Part shown: positions 38,554-50,705 of the stretch, piece by piece | Numbering within the stretch: position 1 is the first letter of the stretch | Layout: every line of letters starts with the position of its first letter | Source: Anoplolepis gracilipes | Lineage: Eukaryota; Arthropoda; Insecta; Hymenoptera; Formicidae | Direction of reading: 5' to 3' | Length of the DNA: 64,000 nt | Assembly (NCBI RefSeq): GCF_047496725.1 | Contig: NC_132970.1 | Location: 5,462,001 to 5,526,000, forward strand | Translations under genes and position numbers: made by a program | Notes under the pieces: generated by a model | Seen by the model: the letters and a program-made list of their open reading frames with translations, nothing else | Told to the model about the DNA's origin: nothing | Databases searched by the model: none

Positions 38554-41500
38554 TGTATATTAGTATATATTTAAATTTATTAAATTATAAACTGTGTGAA
38601 TCTAAACGTGTATATTTAGTATATTATTATTTACTGCTTTTAATATTTTATTCTAATTAATTATTCTTGTATTGAAATGAAACAAAATAGGTTGCAACTA
38701 AATTGTTTTACTCGAATTTTAATAAATTTGGCACGATAGGAAGTCGACAATAATAATCCATTAGATGGCGTAATCGGAAACGCACTTATAGCGTATGAAA
38801 GTGTAAAAGCCAGACTAGCTCTTCTGTTGGCAGGAAACGAAAGTTAGATCGAACAAAGCAATTATAGTCTTGAAGTCGCTTCGTGCACTACCTGAAAGTT
38901 CTAACCGCATCTGGTATTCATCCGAAGGGACGTAATAAAGGAGAGAGTAAGACGGGCAGTATGCTTCGAGAAGTTGCAAAACTTTCTGTTCCCTCGTCGC
39001 ATCGGCTTAAAAAGTCACCGATTGTCGATCGTTGAACGTCGCCTAATATTTGCCAACTTTGAAGGGAAGAGCAGCATGTTCTCGTTACATATTTACCGAA
39101 GTAAGACGACCTATGCACGCCGAAACACACGCTCGTGAACAAGACATGACGATGCTGTCTACGAAATTGCGGCGGAAGATGCGGTGCTTGTTCTACCGTA
39201 AAACTTCCTTGCTTCTCGAAGCGTTATTAATTTTCCGTGATGCGTAAAATAATATTATAATAATAGTTGCAGCACTTTAGTCACAATATTATAATTAAAA
39301 TGTTTCACTTAATGAATTTGATAAACTTAATAAATATGGAATTTAATTCTTACATAAAATTTCTCAGTGACGATATGACATTTGAAATTATTCCAATGCC
39401 AAGTAAGCCCACAAATGTTGGCGCTCTCTAATTTTTGCAATATTACCAACGTAATATATTTACGCATCTTTCAACAAAGGAGCACGTTAATTTTGGAAAC
39501 CACTACGGTCACACGAGAATGCTTCCCCGCGCGCTTTAAGACACTATAATTATATTTTCCGCGAGGAATCTCGAGGTAAATGAAAGTTAAATCAAAGTCT
39601 TGGCTTGGGGCACATTGGTCGAGGAAAACGTCGAGATAGCGGATGTTGAAAGTCTTTGCTGTAAGTTTTGTATATTGGTGTTACTTATAACATAAGTTAG
39701 GAAATAATCTAAATATACGAGAGATTAAACAGATTTTGTTAGTATATTGCGAGTAATACAAAATACGAGATTGGATTTGTGTGTTTGAAGATATTCAAAT
39801 TAAACTAGAAATGTATGATATATATATATATATACACATTTAAAATGTCATGTCACAATTAATACACTATATGTTTCAAAATGTTATTTTGCATGCATTT
39901 TGAAACGCTCTTCAGCACTTTCATTTTATGACCGCATTAAAATAAAATATCTCGTTGTAAAAGCAAAATTTGCAACATCGTGTTTTATTACATGGTTACT
40001 CTGCGTATATATATAATGTACGTGAGAAAAACCATTAAAATATAAAAGTTATATTAAAAATAAAAATAATATTTTTTAGAGATTATTTGGATTTATTCAT
40101 TAATTGTGCTAAGATTTTAAAAACAAATTTGAATGATAGAAGATGCAGAGATACTAAAGCACAGCGTCGTAGCAAAAGTTCGTGATGCAGCAGCCGCAGA
40201 TAAAGGCAGCTATTTGTTACAATTAGGTTCTCTTCCGCGGGCTGCAGACGGTGTCCCTAGGTTGCACTTGCTCACTTCACCCCAGGCACTTCTTGTCACC
40301 GTCCTTGCACTCTGCACCCTCGTATGCATTCAAGCGACTCCATCACCTCGAGCGTCTCAAATGGAATTACGTGAAATGGCGGTCGCGTTTTCGTAATATT
40401 CGGTGGCACCCTCATTCTCCTTGCGCGACTTCCATTGTACGTTACCAACGTCGAGTACGTGCATATAATTGCTGAGTGTCGAGAGCAAGTTCCTTCAATA
40501 CAGACGCAGTTTATTCTTCGAGATGTAGTCTGAACAAGCCATTAATTTTTCACGTAAAAGAAAAGATAAATTGTATTGCTAATAACATTTATTTCCTCTT
40601 ATCATTGTCTTTTAGATTATTTATATTTTAAAAATTACGCAAAAATAACACGAGCATGTTTAACTTTTTACTCACGAATAAATTTTCCTTTTCTCATATA
40701 CTGTATGCGATTAATTATTTATTGTCATTAGGATAAATTATATTTAAATCATAACACTATAAGTGAATAAACAAACACAAGAGATTTTCACTCGATAAAT
40801 TTAAATGGTTAGAAAATTTATTAAATAATGTTAAGTTTTTAAATAGGTTTATTGGACATAATAATACAACATCTTAAAAGTTTGAATGTCAAAATAAGAT
40901 ATTTCTTTTATATCTTCAATGAGTATTTTCAGTAATCGTTTCAATAATGCTTCTGCACTAACCCTAGCTTTTCTGCTAGCCACTGGACATATCGGCTTTC
41001 AGCTCAAAAGACTCAATTGGCTTCGACCCGAGCTTCCTCACACCACGGCATTCAAACACAGGATCATATCTGTCTATATTCATGAGCAATACCTATACGG
41101 AACGGAGGAAGATGCAAATGTCGTGCGTTTCCGCCTCAAGATCCGGGTACAATTTTCGCGGAGCCCATGGGAGGACATACGTTTCCTCTTCTACGTCCGA
41201 ATATATATTATAATGGAGCGTAAAGAAGAATTCCTTTCCTTTGCAGATTCGATTCCGCTTTCAAATGCAAAAATTTGCTTCTCGACACACTTCCAGGACT
41301 TTTATTTAGAGTTCTCAAATAACTATATTTATTTTTGATTACAGATTTATAACGGCGGACATTTATTTCACTGATGTTGCTATTAATCTATTATATCTTT
41401 TTTTATCTTTTTTACTATTATAAAAGCAAACGATAAAAATAAAATTTGTATTTCTTACATATATTCTTCACATATATATCAATATATAAGATATATTTTG

Positions 41501-41893
41501 TTGATATACGTGCAGAGTGTACGAAACTTCTGATAAAATTCGGGAGTAAAGATTTTCTCGAGCGTGTTTGGCACTGACACTGAAAATCTCAAATACTGTC
41601 ATTCGTCTAACAAAAATATCACTTCCGGAATGTGGTTTCTTATATAAAATTTAAATAAAAATTTGTTTGCATATAGTTTGTACTATGAAACAACTTGTCA
41701 GTAGAACCGCATATCTCAATAATTTCTGTTTCGTTATATTTATACATTTGTAACTTGAAAATACTATAAATTTACATCATGACTTACGACAATATAGTCT
41801 GATAGTACGCATATATCAATTTACTTTTATCAAACAAGATCTAAATCAATAGATATTTTTTAACAGATTCGTACAATATTGTCTTCAATAAAT
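36882..41893. other. Non-coding interval with two unassigned open frames
   Basis: A GC-rich patch at 37230-37640 holds several 60-70 codon frames. The frames 40133-40396 (87 codons, with a hydrophobic LLVTVLALCTLVCIQA stretch) and 40919-41338 (139 codons) on the plus strand have no recognisable domain. A short hairpin (GTTTCAAAATG/CATTTTGAAAC) lies at about 39871-39905. Confidence 0.4.
38506..38548. repeat. (TA)n microsatellite
   Basis: An almost pure TA run of about 43 bp. Confidence 0.9.
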
Positions 41894-42199
41894 TTATCCT
41901 TTTTCGATATAATTCAACATATATTGAATTTTATTATCCGACAAATGATACAGGATTGACGTGAGATTGTATATTGTGCAGAAATATAAATACATAGGAA
42001 ATAAAGGATACTTCAAAAATGGATAACTGCATTGCCAGTCGCTATCGCAACGTTCTGGGACGGGTGAGATAACGTTACCTATAATAGCAGGAAAACTGGA
42101 AACTGGTATTGGGGTAATCTCCTGTTCAGGAAATTTATCCGCCATCTCGGCAGCTTCCGCCTACATCGCTCTTTCCAACTCCCTGTTCGGCTTCGCCAT
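41894..42199 (-). pseudogene. Coding-like fragment with in-frame TAG, unknown family
   Basis: On the minus strand an acceptor (TTATCTTGCAG, ending 42249) is followed about 50 nt later by CAAAATGG, an insect-like start context. The frame from ATG 42199 reads 12 codons (MAKPNRELERAM), meets TAG at 42163-42161, and continues in the same frame as AEAAEMADKFPEQEITPIPV and on to a stop at 41894. The residues around the stop look like one continuous peptide, which suggests either a decayed gene start or translation from the second ATG at 42145. A potential donor (ATAG/GTAACG) lies inside the open stretch. No family was recognised and chance remains plausible. The left end of the 42351 foldback element lies 150 bp away. 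Confidence 0.2.
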
Positions 42200-42341
42200 T
42201 TTGCTAGGATTAATACTTATGTCCTATGGTACAGCTTGCTGAAATTTACTGCAAGATAAGACCGGTAAGATAGAGTTGTTCCTATAGTTTAGATTATATT
42301 ATGCCGATATGATGCCGTGTCAAGATTAAATCGTATTTAAG

Positions 42342-42350
42342 TAACATGAT
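42342..42350. repeat. 9-bp target-site duplication, left copy
   Basis: TAACATGAT directly precedes the left end of the foldback element and matches the copy at 43704-43712 exactly. Confidence 0.9.
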
Positions 42351-43703
42351 GTGTCTGTGAAGTTGACACGACATTTTAATAATTTTTAAAAAATAATGGC
42401 AGTTCCAGTAGCACTTTTCATAGTTCTATAGTTCCTGATAAACATTAAAAAAAGTTCCGCATTTTTAATATCAAAAACATCAAAAATAAAAAATGACGTG
42501 CTAACTTTAAGTTTCAGCACGGCACATCCTCCTCTAAAGTACAAGAAAACATCGAAAATCAAGATGTTCATTAAGAGTTTTCGTTAGTTCTATACCAATT
42601 CTATAATTATATATCATTTCAAGGCAAAATTCCAACAAATTACCAAAAAAATTAAAAATAAAAATGATGCGCTAACTTCGCAAATTTAGCACGACACTAA
42701 AGTACTAAAACGAATTGAAAATTCTTATTTTTTACAAGAGTTCCCAATAGTTCTAATTGAGATTTTCATATATGTACAATTTCAAATCGATATTCCACCA
42801 ATTAATTTTTAAACAATTTTTAACAATTTTTAACAAAGAGTGCATAGAACTCTGGCAGAACTGTCGAGAAACTACCGTTAAACCTGCCGAAAATCATCAG
42901 CACGACACATTTTTACTAAGTGTCGTGCTGGACGTAATTGTTAAAAACTGTTCTAAAAATAAATAATGATCGGAACTCTGTTTAAAACTAATTCTAATGC
43001 ATAGAACTCTTGCAGAACTGTCGAGAACTATCGTCAGAAGTGCCGAAAATCATCAGCACGACACATTTTCACTAAGAGTCATGCTGGACGTAATTGTTAA
43101 AAATTATTCTAAAAATAAATAATGATTGGAACTCTGTTTAAAACTAATTCTAATGCATAGAACTCTTGCAGAACTGCCGAAAATTATCAGCACGACACAT
43201 TTATACTAAGTGTCGTAATACGCAATTAAAACAAAAATTTTTTAAAAGTTAATTGGTGGAATGTCGATCTGAAATTGTATATATATGCAACTGTCAATTC
43301 GAACTATCGGGAACTCTTGTAAAAAATAAGAATTTCAATTCATTTTAGTACTTTAGAGAGGAGAGTGTCGTACTAAATTCGCGAAGTTAGCGCGTCATTT
43401 TTATTTTTGATTTTTTTGGTAATTTGTTGGAATTTTTCCTTGAAATATATAATTATAGAATTGGTATAGAAACGAGAACTCTTAATGAACATCTTGATTT
43501 TCGATGTTTTCTTGTACTTTAGAGGAGGATGTGCCGTGCTGAAACGTGAAGTTAGTACGTCATTTTTTATTTTTGATGTTTTTGATATTAAAAATGCGGA
43601 ACTTTTTTTAATTTATGAGGAACTATAGAACTACGAAAAGTGCTACTGGAACTGCCATTATTTTTTAAAAATTAATAAAATGTCGTGCCAACTTCACAGA
43701 CAC
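42351..43703. mobile_element. Foldback/MULE-like element with ~470-bp inverted repeats
   Basis: The left arm (42351 to about 42823) begins GTGTCTGTGAAGTTG. The right arm (about 43231-43703) is its reverse complement, with only scattered mismatches and small indels. The perfect 9-bp duplication TAACATGAT brackets the element. The centre holds tandem ~156-bp units. Long inverted arms, a repeated core and a 9-bp target duplication are the hallmarks of Foldback elements, and 8-11 bp duplications are also made by Mutator-like transposases; which of the two mobilised it cannot be told here. CAGCACGACAC-type motifs recur in arms and core. There is no transposase reading frame. Confidence 0.92.
42843..43220. 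repeat. Tandem ~156-bp repeats in the core of the foldback element
   Basis: Unit 1 is 42843-42999, unit 2 is 43000-43155, and a shortened third unit starts at 43156. Each begins CATAGAACTCT and carries CATCAGCACGACACATTT (TATCAG in the third). The third unit lacks about 20 bp near its start and runs into the right inverted arm. Each full unit also holds a small internal palindrome around AGCACGACAC/GTGTCGTGCT, imperfect in unit 2. Confidence 0.85.
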
Positions 43704-43712
43704 TAACATGAT
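43704..43712. repeat. 9-bp target-site duplication, right copy
   Basis: TAACATGAT directly follows the right end of the foldback element and is identical to the left copy. Confidence 0.9.
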
Positions 43713-46700
43713 TGTATCATTTTCAAGAAAACGCATAAGTAGAAATTAGAATTGCATTTTGTATACATATGCATATGCAATACCATAAATATAAAATATC
43801 AAAATAGCGTAAATGGTAAAATTTTATATCAATGTTTTACATCGATCCAAATAGTCCATCATGAGTAATAAATGTTAACAATTTGACGAAGTTGTTCATA
43901 CGAGGAATAATGACTCTCGAAAGTGAGTGGGGAAGAGCGATTAATTTCCAGCCAAGTAGCTTAATAAACCATGTCATCCAGTTGGAGAAATTATTGGGCA
44001 TGCTAGGAATTTAATTGAATCTCAACTGTGCAATTTCTACCTTCAAGATCTACACAAGACACGACAGATCCGTCATCTAACTATGGCTTAAGGAAGGATG
44101 TAAAAGGACATGCCGGATTATAAATTTTGATATGTATGACATGTCTTCTTTGCTATAGGCACACTTATAGATATTTAGAGAGATTAAGAGCCAAGAATAT
44201 AAAAATATATTTTACAAAGAAAAACTATGCTGACAACACAGTTTCATAAGCTTATATCAAATACTATTTCATTTTTATCACGGTTCAATATTGCGGGTCT
44301 TCGAAAAAACGCTGAGAGTCTTTTCCAACGTCTGTTCCTCGAGAATGTTAGGTATTCTTCTTACTTCTCGAAGACTGGTACTCAGAATTGCTGCTACGAA
44401 AAGGTGCAGAATCCATCTAACATCGACAGAGAATAATATCACTATGGCCACTTGAATCGTTCAAGTACCATGGTATTCTCGGATCATCGCTCTCTTGTCG
44501 ATGAACAGAAAGAGAGAGAAAGAGAGATTTCCACAGAAACATCGGCGGTGATGCTGCGCGGTGATATTTGCCATCGACGTATCGACATCGTACTGCACCA
44601 AGTATATATATGTATAGACGTACAAGTATAGAATTACAAAACTCATATCGCCGTCTATACTCAATGTTATTCTTCGAAATTACTTTAAAAAATAAACTTA
44701 GCAAAGATGATTGAGATATACGACCAGTTTATTAAGATAACATTTGCTACACGAAGGTCTTGTGTTTGAAAAAAAGTCGAATGTTGTACGGAGAATATAT
44801 TTTGGTTTTTATTAAAAGTGTTAAAAGTGTTCAAAGGAATAAAGATTAAACAAGATAAAATTTTCAATATATTATTCAATAATCCATTAAAAATTTTTTT
44901 AAATAACCTTATAAATTTAAAATAAATTAATATTATAAAAGAGAAAAAAATATATATATATACAAAATTAACTTAAAAGGATCTTAAAAGCAAACAAAAT
45001 ATATTAATACATAAACCCTGCATGTGGATGGTTACACAGCTATCGATAAAAGTACCCTCTAGCTTGAAGTAGCACGTTCAGAAAAGCCGAACAACGCAGA
45101 CGTGTGTAATAGACGACGACGATAGAGTGTAGTATCGTAAATGTATACACAGGCTATGAAAGCCCATGTAACCAACGATCTCATTGGATACCATAGGATA
45201 TATTGCGGTAGCTTTTATATATATGTACGGGGATATCCTTTGCCTAATTTGTAATTCTTCTATATTAAAGCACGAAAAAAGTATGAATAGCATTAATAAT
45301 CCAACTATATTCATCTCATTCTGTTAGTAAATTCTGAACTTGATAAATTTTGATTCTTTCTCGTATCTATTCTACTTCTATTTTACGGTAATTTCCTCAA
45401 ATTCTTTAGATTCTATAGATTTCTACGAGATTACTATTAAAGTAATTTATTTCACTAAATCCGACGCAATTACTTATCCATTAATCTTGCAGTATTGTCA
45501 CACTCCGAACGTACCGTTGCACCGTATCGATTTGTTGGCTCCGTGCAATATGCGGGACATTTTTGCATACGCCTTGAACCTCGGGTAGCCGATATCGGAA
45601 ATCTACGGGAAGAATCTCGGTCGTGTTCGTTCTTGTCGTGGAATTATTCTGCCGCGCGCTCATCTCGGTCGTTGCACTTTGTGAGACGCGACTCGCGCGA
45701 AAAGAAGCAAGAATGCGGCGCATCAGCGCGATTCTCGGAGGAGCCAAATTACAATTTAGACGCATGAATAGTTACAAACGCGGTCTAAGGTACGGATTAA
45801 GGATCCTCTGGCACGGCGTCATACCGGCGCATTCCAGAGAAGCCAGTGCAGGTAGATCATTAACTCCCCGAGTCGCTATCGGTCGTAATACATACTTACT
45901 TGCTACGAGCGTTTCTGAAGGAGCATTTCTGGCCAGCAACACTAAAGAAAAAGCTCGCTTTGAGGGAAATGAAGGTAATGAATACCGAGGAAAAAGCAAA
46001 AAAAAAAAGAAAAAAAAAAAGCAAAATTCAACGAGATAGTTTGATAGTCGCAGCCATTCATTATGATATGTATGTCGTCGTTACGTTCTCCCTTGTGTTT
46101 CTCTCTCGCTGGTCTTTCTACCGAATCTGAAAAACCTAGTAAATTGGCGGAAAATGAGCTCTGAGAATCGACGATTTAAACCGGCACAACCTATAGAAGG
46201 AGATTCGCGCGGCATTTGATGGTGGGCGGATAGATTGGTACGTGGATGATAGGGAGTATGGGGAGGACAGAGGAACGGCAGGGAAATGGGCTCGGCTGTC
46301 ACATACACGTACTCCCCGGAGCTGCAAACTGATAGTGGACAGATACTGCGCATTCGTGGCGCACGGTTAGAATTAATTGCCAATGTTTGGCCCGGTACGT
46401 GGATATTGGGATGAATGTTCGTTAGCGGGCACGGTTCCCCCGGCATTATCCCGACAGAACGAGTTATCCCGTCAGAGCGTCAGTACTTATGTTGGTTCTG
46501 ATGCCCGGAAACGAGCATCGTGTTCGTTAATAACAGCACTACGGTCATTAATCATATGTCGTGCTAAATCAATACAAAATTAAAAAAGAAACGGTAAATC
46601 GGATTTTGAACGCTGGAAAATGTCCACTCTGACAAGTATTCGATGGATCGCGCACAAGGCGATCTAACAACGTTGGTTACAACACGTGACTTTACTGTTC

Positions 46701-47303
46701 AAAAATAACGTTTTGAGTAAACTGTTTAAACGCGGCTATTGTTTGAACGACCTTTATTATATTTATGCGTTCATCACTCGCAGTGGAATAATATCGCGCG
46801 ATATTACGTATTTTTACATAACAATTAATAATTCGATATTAGCGGCCACACGTAAGGTTTCTTTTTTAATATTAGAATTAATTACTTTGTTTTTATTGTT
46901 TTATTATAACATTGTCGAGAAATAATTTTTAATGAGAATTCATGCAAGCGTAATGAAAATTTACAATAACATAATAGCGAATCTACAGTTGACGTAATCG
47001 CAGGATGAAATGATTCCTAAATATGTCTGTAATCGTTATACATCACGCTGCAACGACGTAGGCAGATTCTCGAAACGATTAGACTTTAGCGCGTTACCCT
47101 TTTTCCTGCAACGTAGCTAAATTTTAGTTAGATAACGTGTGCGGTAGGATCTAAAACGCACGACCAATTTAAAAGTTAACGACGTCACCTTGTATGTGAA
47201 GATTATGGTAATGTGGCATTTCGGTGGATGCGCTTGAGCCAGACAGTTGGACGCGGAAACTCAGCCTATTCGCATGTATTAGACGCGTTTTTTACATCAA
47301 ATA
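43713..47303. other. Non-coding interval with GC-rich patch 45.5-46.5 kb
   Basis: The patch 45490-46560 has frames up to 138 codons on both strands, ending in an A-rich low-complexity run near 45998-46021. The competing frames and lack of motifs argue against coding. The remainder is AT-rich. Confidence 0.45.
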
Positions 47304-47305
47304 TA

Positions 47306-48213
47306 CAATCAAGGCCAAAAATATTAGGCGCTTGAATTTTTTTTTTTCTTATTGTTAGTATGTAAATACTGAAAATATAAACAAATATTTTAAACTATCT
47401 AAACGTTAAAACTGAAACTTCAAACTTTAAAATGTTTTTTTAATTTTTTTGTCTATGAATGATTTTTAATGATTTTTCGTCGAGTATCGACAACATAGAA
47501 ATGTTGAAAAAGGGATAACGCGCTAAAGTCTAATTTTTCAGAAGAAAAATACAGGTTTACTTTCAAAGTCATGTAACTCGGTCAAAAAAATTGTACAAAA
47601 ATAAAAAAAACATTTTGTAGGTAAAATGTTATAGTTTATCTTCTTTTGATTTAAATTTTTCAAAAGAAACTTTTTTATTGAGCTGCAAAGTGTCAAAAAT
47701 TTGTAATTTTATGGAACAAAACAATGTGTTCTTTTTCTTACAGCGCAAAATAAGAAAGATAAAAAAATTTTAGAAATGACCAATAGCAACTTTAACACTG
47801 TCGGTAGTTTTAAAAATTTTTTATTTTCTTTGTTCTATGCTTCATAAAAGAACACATTTTTGTTTTGTTCCTTAAAATGATGTTTTTGATGTTCTACAGC
47901 TAAATAAAAAAATTTTTCTTGAAAAATTTAAATAAACTTCCATAAACTACAACATTTTGCCCCCCTATAAGATTGTTTTTCAAAACTTTTCTACGACTTT
48001 TTTTTGGCTGAGTTACATGAATTTGATACTAAATTGTATTTTTCGGAAATGTCAATATTTAGCGAAAAATCATCGCAGACAAAAAGCATTTTGAAGCTTG
48101 AAGTTTCAGCTTTAACGTGTTATAGTTTTTCAAAGATTTTTTAATTTTCTCAGCATTTACATACTAAGAAATAGGAAAAATTTTAAAGTGCCTAATAATT
48201 TTGGCCATGGTTG
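47306..48213. mobile_element. Tc1/mariner-type foldback MITE with long inverted arms (908 bp)
   Basis: The left end reads CAATCAAGGCCAAAAATATT and the right end, reverse-complemented, CAACCATGGCCAAAATTATT. Both continue TAGGC and then AGTATGTAAAT further in. TA lies outside each end (47304-47305 and 48214-48215). The similarity extends inward several hundred bp, so most of the element can fold on itself. The GGCCAAAA terminus with a TA target is typical of Tc1-like termini. There is no transposase coding. Confidence 0.8.
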
Positions 48214-48504
48214 TATACAGGTGGATGCCTCAAACAAAGACAAGCCCGCGAAGCCATAGAGTGTAGAAACGATTATTGCCCCGGGTATAAAACGTAACTA
48301 CTTCCTTCCGTAGCGCGGAAAATGCGACAGTTTTGTAGTCGCCCTCGGACTCCAACGGCTCGGTATAATGGTAAGTGAATGAAGTCCACGCCCAAGCGCG
48401 CCACGGTCGGTTTTAAATAAAGAAACCGCACGACGTAACGTGATTTCTCGCCGCCAACGCGAACCAACGAACTAGGAAAAGAGAAAGCTCGCTTTTATCC
48501 ATGC

Positions 48505-48822
48505 TTAGGGGCTTGTCGACAACGACAGTACCGTAATTGCGTCGTAATCCACGTTAACGTGCAATAATTGGCGAACGTGCTCGATGTCTTTCCAGTCGAA
48601 CGCGAGCTTCGAATTTTCCGTTGCACATGGAACGCGATCCGCTCCCGGCATGCCGGATTTCTCAAAGAAATTCCGTAGACTACGATCTTTTATTTTCAAA
48701 TGTGTCGTTGGCGCGAGATATCCGATCGACGTAAGTATCCAATAATACGGTCGTGATTTACGGAATGTACAAATAACGTAGATACCCTTTATATACCTCC
48801 GGTATAGGACATTATATATAAA
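48505..48822 (-). CDS. Possible 3'-terminal exon of an unrecognised gene
   Basis: The frame is open for 105 codons from a stop at 48825-48823 to a TAA at 48507-48505. The first ATG is at 48699, but the coding look begins earlier (about 48760), with GYLAPTTHLK just ahead of that ATG. The stretch after it, including NFFEKSGMPGADR and AFDWKDIEHVRQLLH, has balanced composition, mixed charges, one Cys and raised G+C at third codon positions compared with the AT-rich surroundings. The other five frames are poorer. I do not recognise a domain. No strong in-frame acceptor is visible: a TTTTTCTCAG at 48840-48831 is followed by an in-frame stop. On the opposite strand a consensus donor (GTAAGTATCC) starts at 48731, so the same stretch could instead belong to a plus-strand untranslated exon. 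A chance open frame is also possible. Confidence 0.3.
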   Translation of the reverse strand, partial: FIYNVLYRRYIKGIYVICTFRKSRPYYWILTSIGYLAPTTHLKIKDRSLRNFFEKSGMPGADRVPCATENSKLAFDWKDIEHVRQLLHVNVDYDAITVLSLSTSP

Positions 48823-48826
48823 TTAT

Positions 48827-49255
48827 ATGCCTGAGAAAAACTATAATATAATCATATATAAATATACATAATTAGAAAAATATGAAAAGATCTCATAACA
48901 TATGTAATTTTATATCATCATATATAATAATATCCAAAATTTGCCACAATATAATCTTATATGACTATAACTTTATATAATCATATTCGGTTAGATCTGA
49001 TTATACATAAAAACAGATCTATGATTATAAAGGTATGATCCGAATATAATTATATAAATAAGATAAAATCATATTATGTCAAACTTCGAATATTATTATA
49101 CATATATGATCAGATCATATCGCATTAAATTTCATATTTAATTGTATATGGACAAATCATATTATATATATGGCTAAATCACGCTAAATTTCGGATTTAA
49201 TTATACCTATATGATCATATATAATCACATAAATCACATTCATTTTTTTCGCGAG
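48827..49255. repeat. AT-rich block of degenerate TATATGATCATATA-like units
   Basis: Short near-palindromes such as ATATGATCAGATCATAT, ATATGATCATATATAATCA and ATAATCATAT recur irregularly over about 430 bp. The units are too diverged for a simple satellite. A GCCTGAGAAAAA motif at the left and its loose inverse TTTTTTCGCGAGCG at the right might be decayed termini of one element. Confidence 0.4.
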
Positions 49256-49706
49256 CGATAAGATTAAAAAACGAATTTTTTTTTTATTTAAATCAAAATT
49301 TCCGTTTTAATTATTTAAGAAAAATAAAGTTTATATTTGAGTTTGCGTTCAAGTTTTAAGTAAATTGTTGCGTAACTTAAACTTACGGTGTCGAATAGAG
49401 ATATAACCGAAAGGATTCCCGCGAAGTATCCTCGCCGTCGACGGTATTCTTATCTTTGGCACTTATCCTTTATCATTTCGAAACTTTTGAACTTTATCTT
49501 CGATGCAACTCTGTCGCCGATGTAAATGACTTCATTTTCAGATTATCTGGAACTTACCTGAAATTTAAAAAAATATCTTTTAATATTCTTTCTCTTAATG
49601 AATATGAAATATGATTTGAGAACATTAAAACCAAAATAATTTTTTTTAACATATAGAAGGCAAATATATTTTTATACATATAATTCTTAGAGAGAGTGAG
49701 AAAGAG

Positions 49707-49711
<5 letters not shown>

Positions 49712-49766
<55 letters not shown>
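49712..49766. repeat. (GA)n microsatellite
   Basis: A nearly perfect GA run of about 55 bp. It creates artificial Ser-Leu open frames on the minus strand, which are not annotated as genes. Confidence 0.9.
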
Positions 49767-49768
<2 letters not shown>

Positions 49769-50411
49769 AAGGAAACGCATCTGCACATACAAAATTAATA
49801 TTTTCGTAAAAGTTGTTTTAAAGCAAGATGTTCTGCAATATATGTATATATATATATACACGCAATGTATATATTTCTACGACGCATGTTAAGTAGCTTA
49901 TGTTATTTTAAATATTCAATAAGAGATACGATTGTAACATCACGGGAAGAGATGATAAAGACTTTTCAAATCGATCTTTTTTCTTTATAAAGTTAGAGTT
50001 TTTGTTCAATGAGTTTTCCGTCCGATATACATAAGTATCAAGTTAACAAGCATTGTGCATATAGGAATTATATAATGCTGTAGAATGAAATGGAAAAGCC
50101 CTTAGAATTTTTCCTACAATAATAAGAGATTTCCTGTTTAAAGTAGTTTATGTATTATAGTGAGGGTTAAAAGCAACAAATATCCTATTTGCGGACTTAC
50201 TTATTTAGAAACTAATAAGTTTCAAGAAACTAGTAATTTTTTTTATAGAATGACATATTCGATTCTTTTAAAAATGCGATTTTTTTATAAACTTGAATCT
50301 TAATACGCAAAGTTTGTTCAAATCAAACAGATTATACTTGATTATAAATTATAAACATGAAAATTCTGCTAAAACTAATTACTAAAACTAATTAATATAT
50401 CATCGACTATA

Positions 50412-50705
50412 CACGGTAAAAAACATTTTGTATTTTTGTTGAAATTTTCTTGTGAAAAAATTTTTGTATTAAATTTTTAACATACTCTTATGTTAATATA
50501 ACATACTGTCGTTATGTTATTTTCACTTTTCTGCATTGATTAATATTCATCGTTTCTAATAGTTAAAACAACACAATTAATTTTTTACATGTTATTTGTG
50601 TTATTTGTTTACATATTTGCCTTCTGCTAAATTAACATTAAAATTAGAGTGGATAAATTGGGACACGAGAAATGTGTTAAATTTAACACAAAATTTTTTA
50701 CCGTG
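50412..50705. mobile_element. Short TA-flanked MITE (294 bp)
   Basis: The left end CACGGTAAAAAACATTTTG matches the reverse complement of the right end, CACGGTAAAAAATTTTGTG. TA dinucleotides lie just outside (50410-50411 and 50706-50707). The arms are about 20-30 bp and the interior is AT-rich and non-coding. This is the size and form of a small non-autonomous Tc1/mariner-type element. Confidence 0.65.

Noticed and set aside
39871..39905. Hairpin GTTTCAAAATG/CATTTTGAAAC considered as a microRNA precursor
   Set aside because: The stem is only about 11 bp, too short for a precursor, and matches no conserved insect microRNA that I know.
40133..40396. Plus-strand frame with a signal-peptide-like hydrophobic run
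   Set aside because: The hydrophobic stretch is internal and there is no processing site, cysteine pattern or known neuropeptide motif after it. Kept only as a note in the interval entry.
40919..41338. 139-codon plus-strand frame
   Set aside because: No recognisable domain, AT-rich composition like the surroundings, and no splice or promoter support.
45623..46039. 138-codon plus-strand frame ending in a poly-Lys stretch
   Set aside because: The lysines come from an A-rich low-complexity run, and competing frames exist on both strands.
49554..49861. Minus-strand Ser-Leu repeat frames
   Set aside because: Pure translation artefact of the (GA)n microsatellite.
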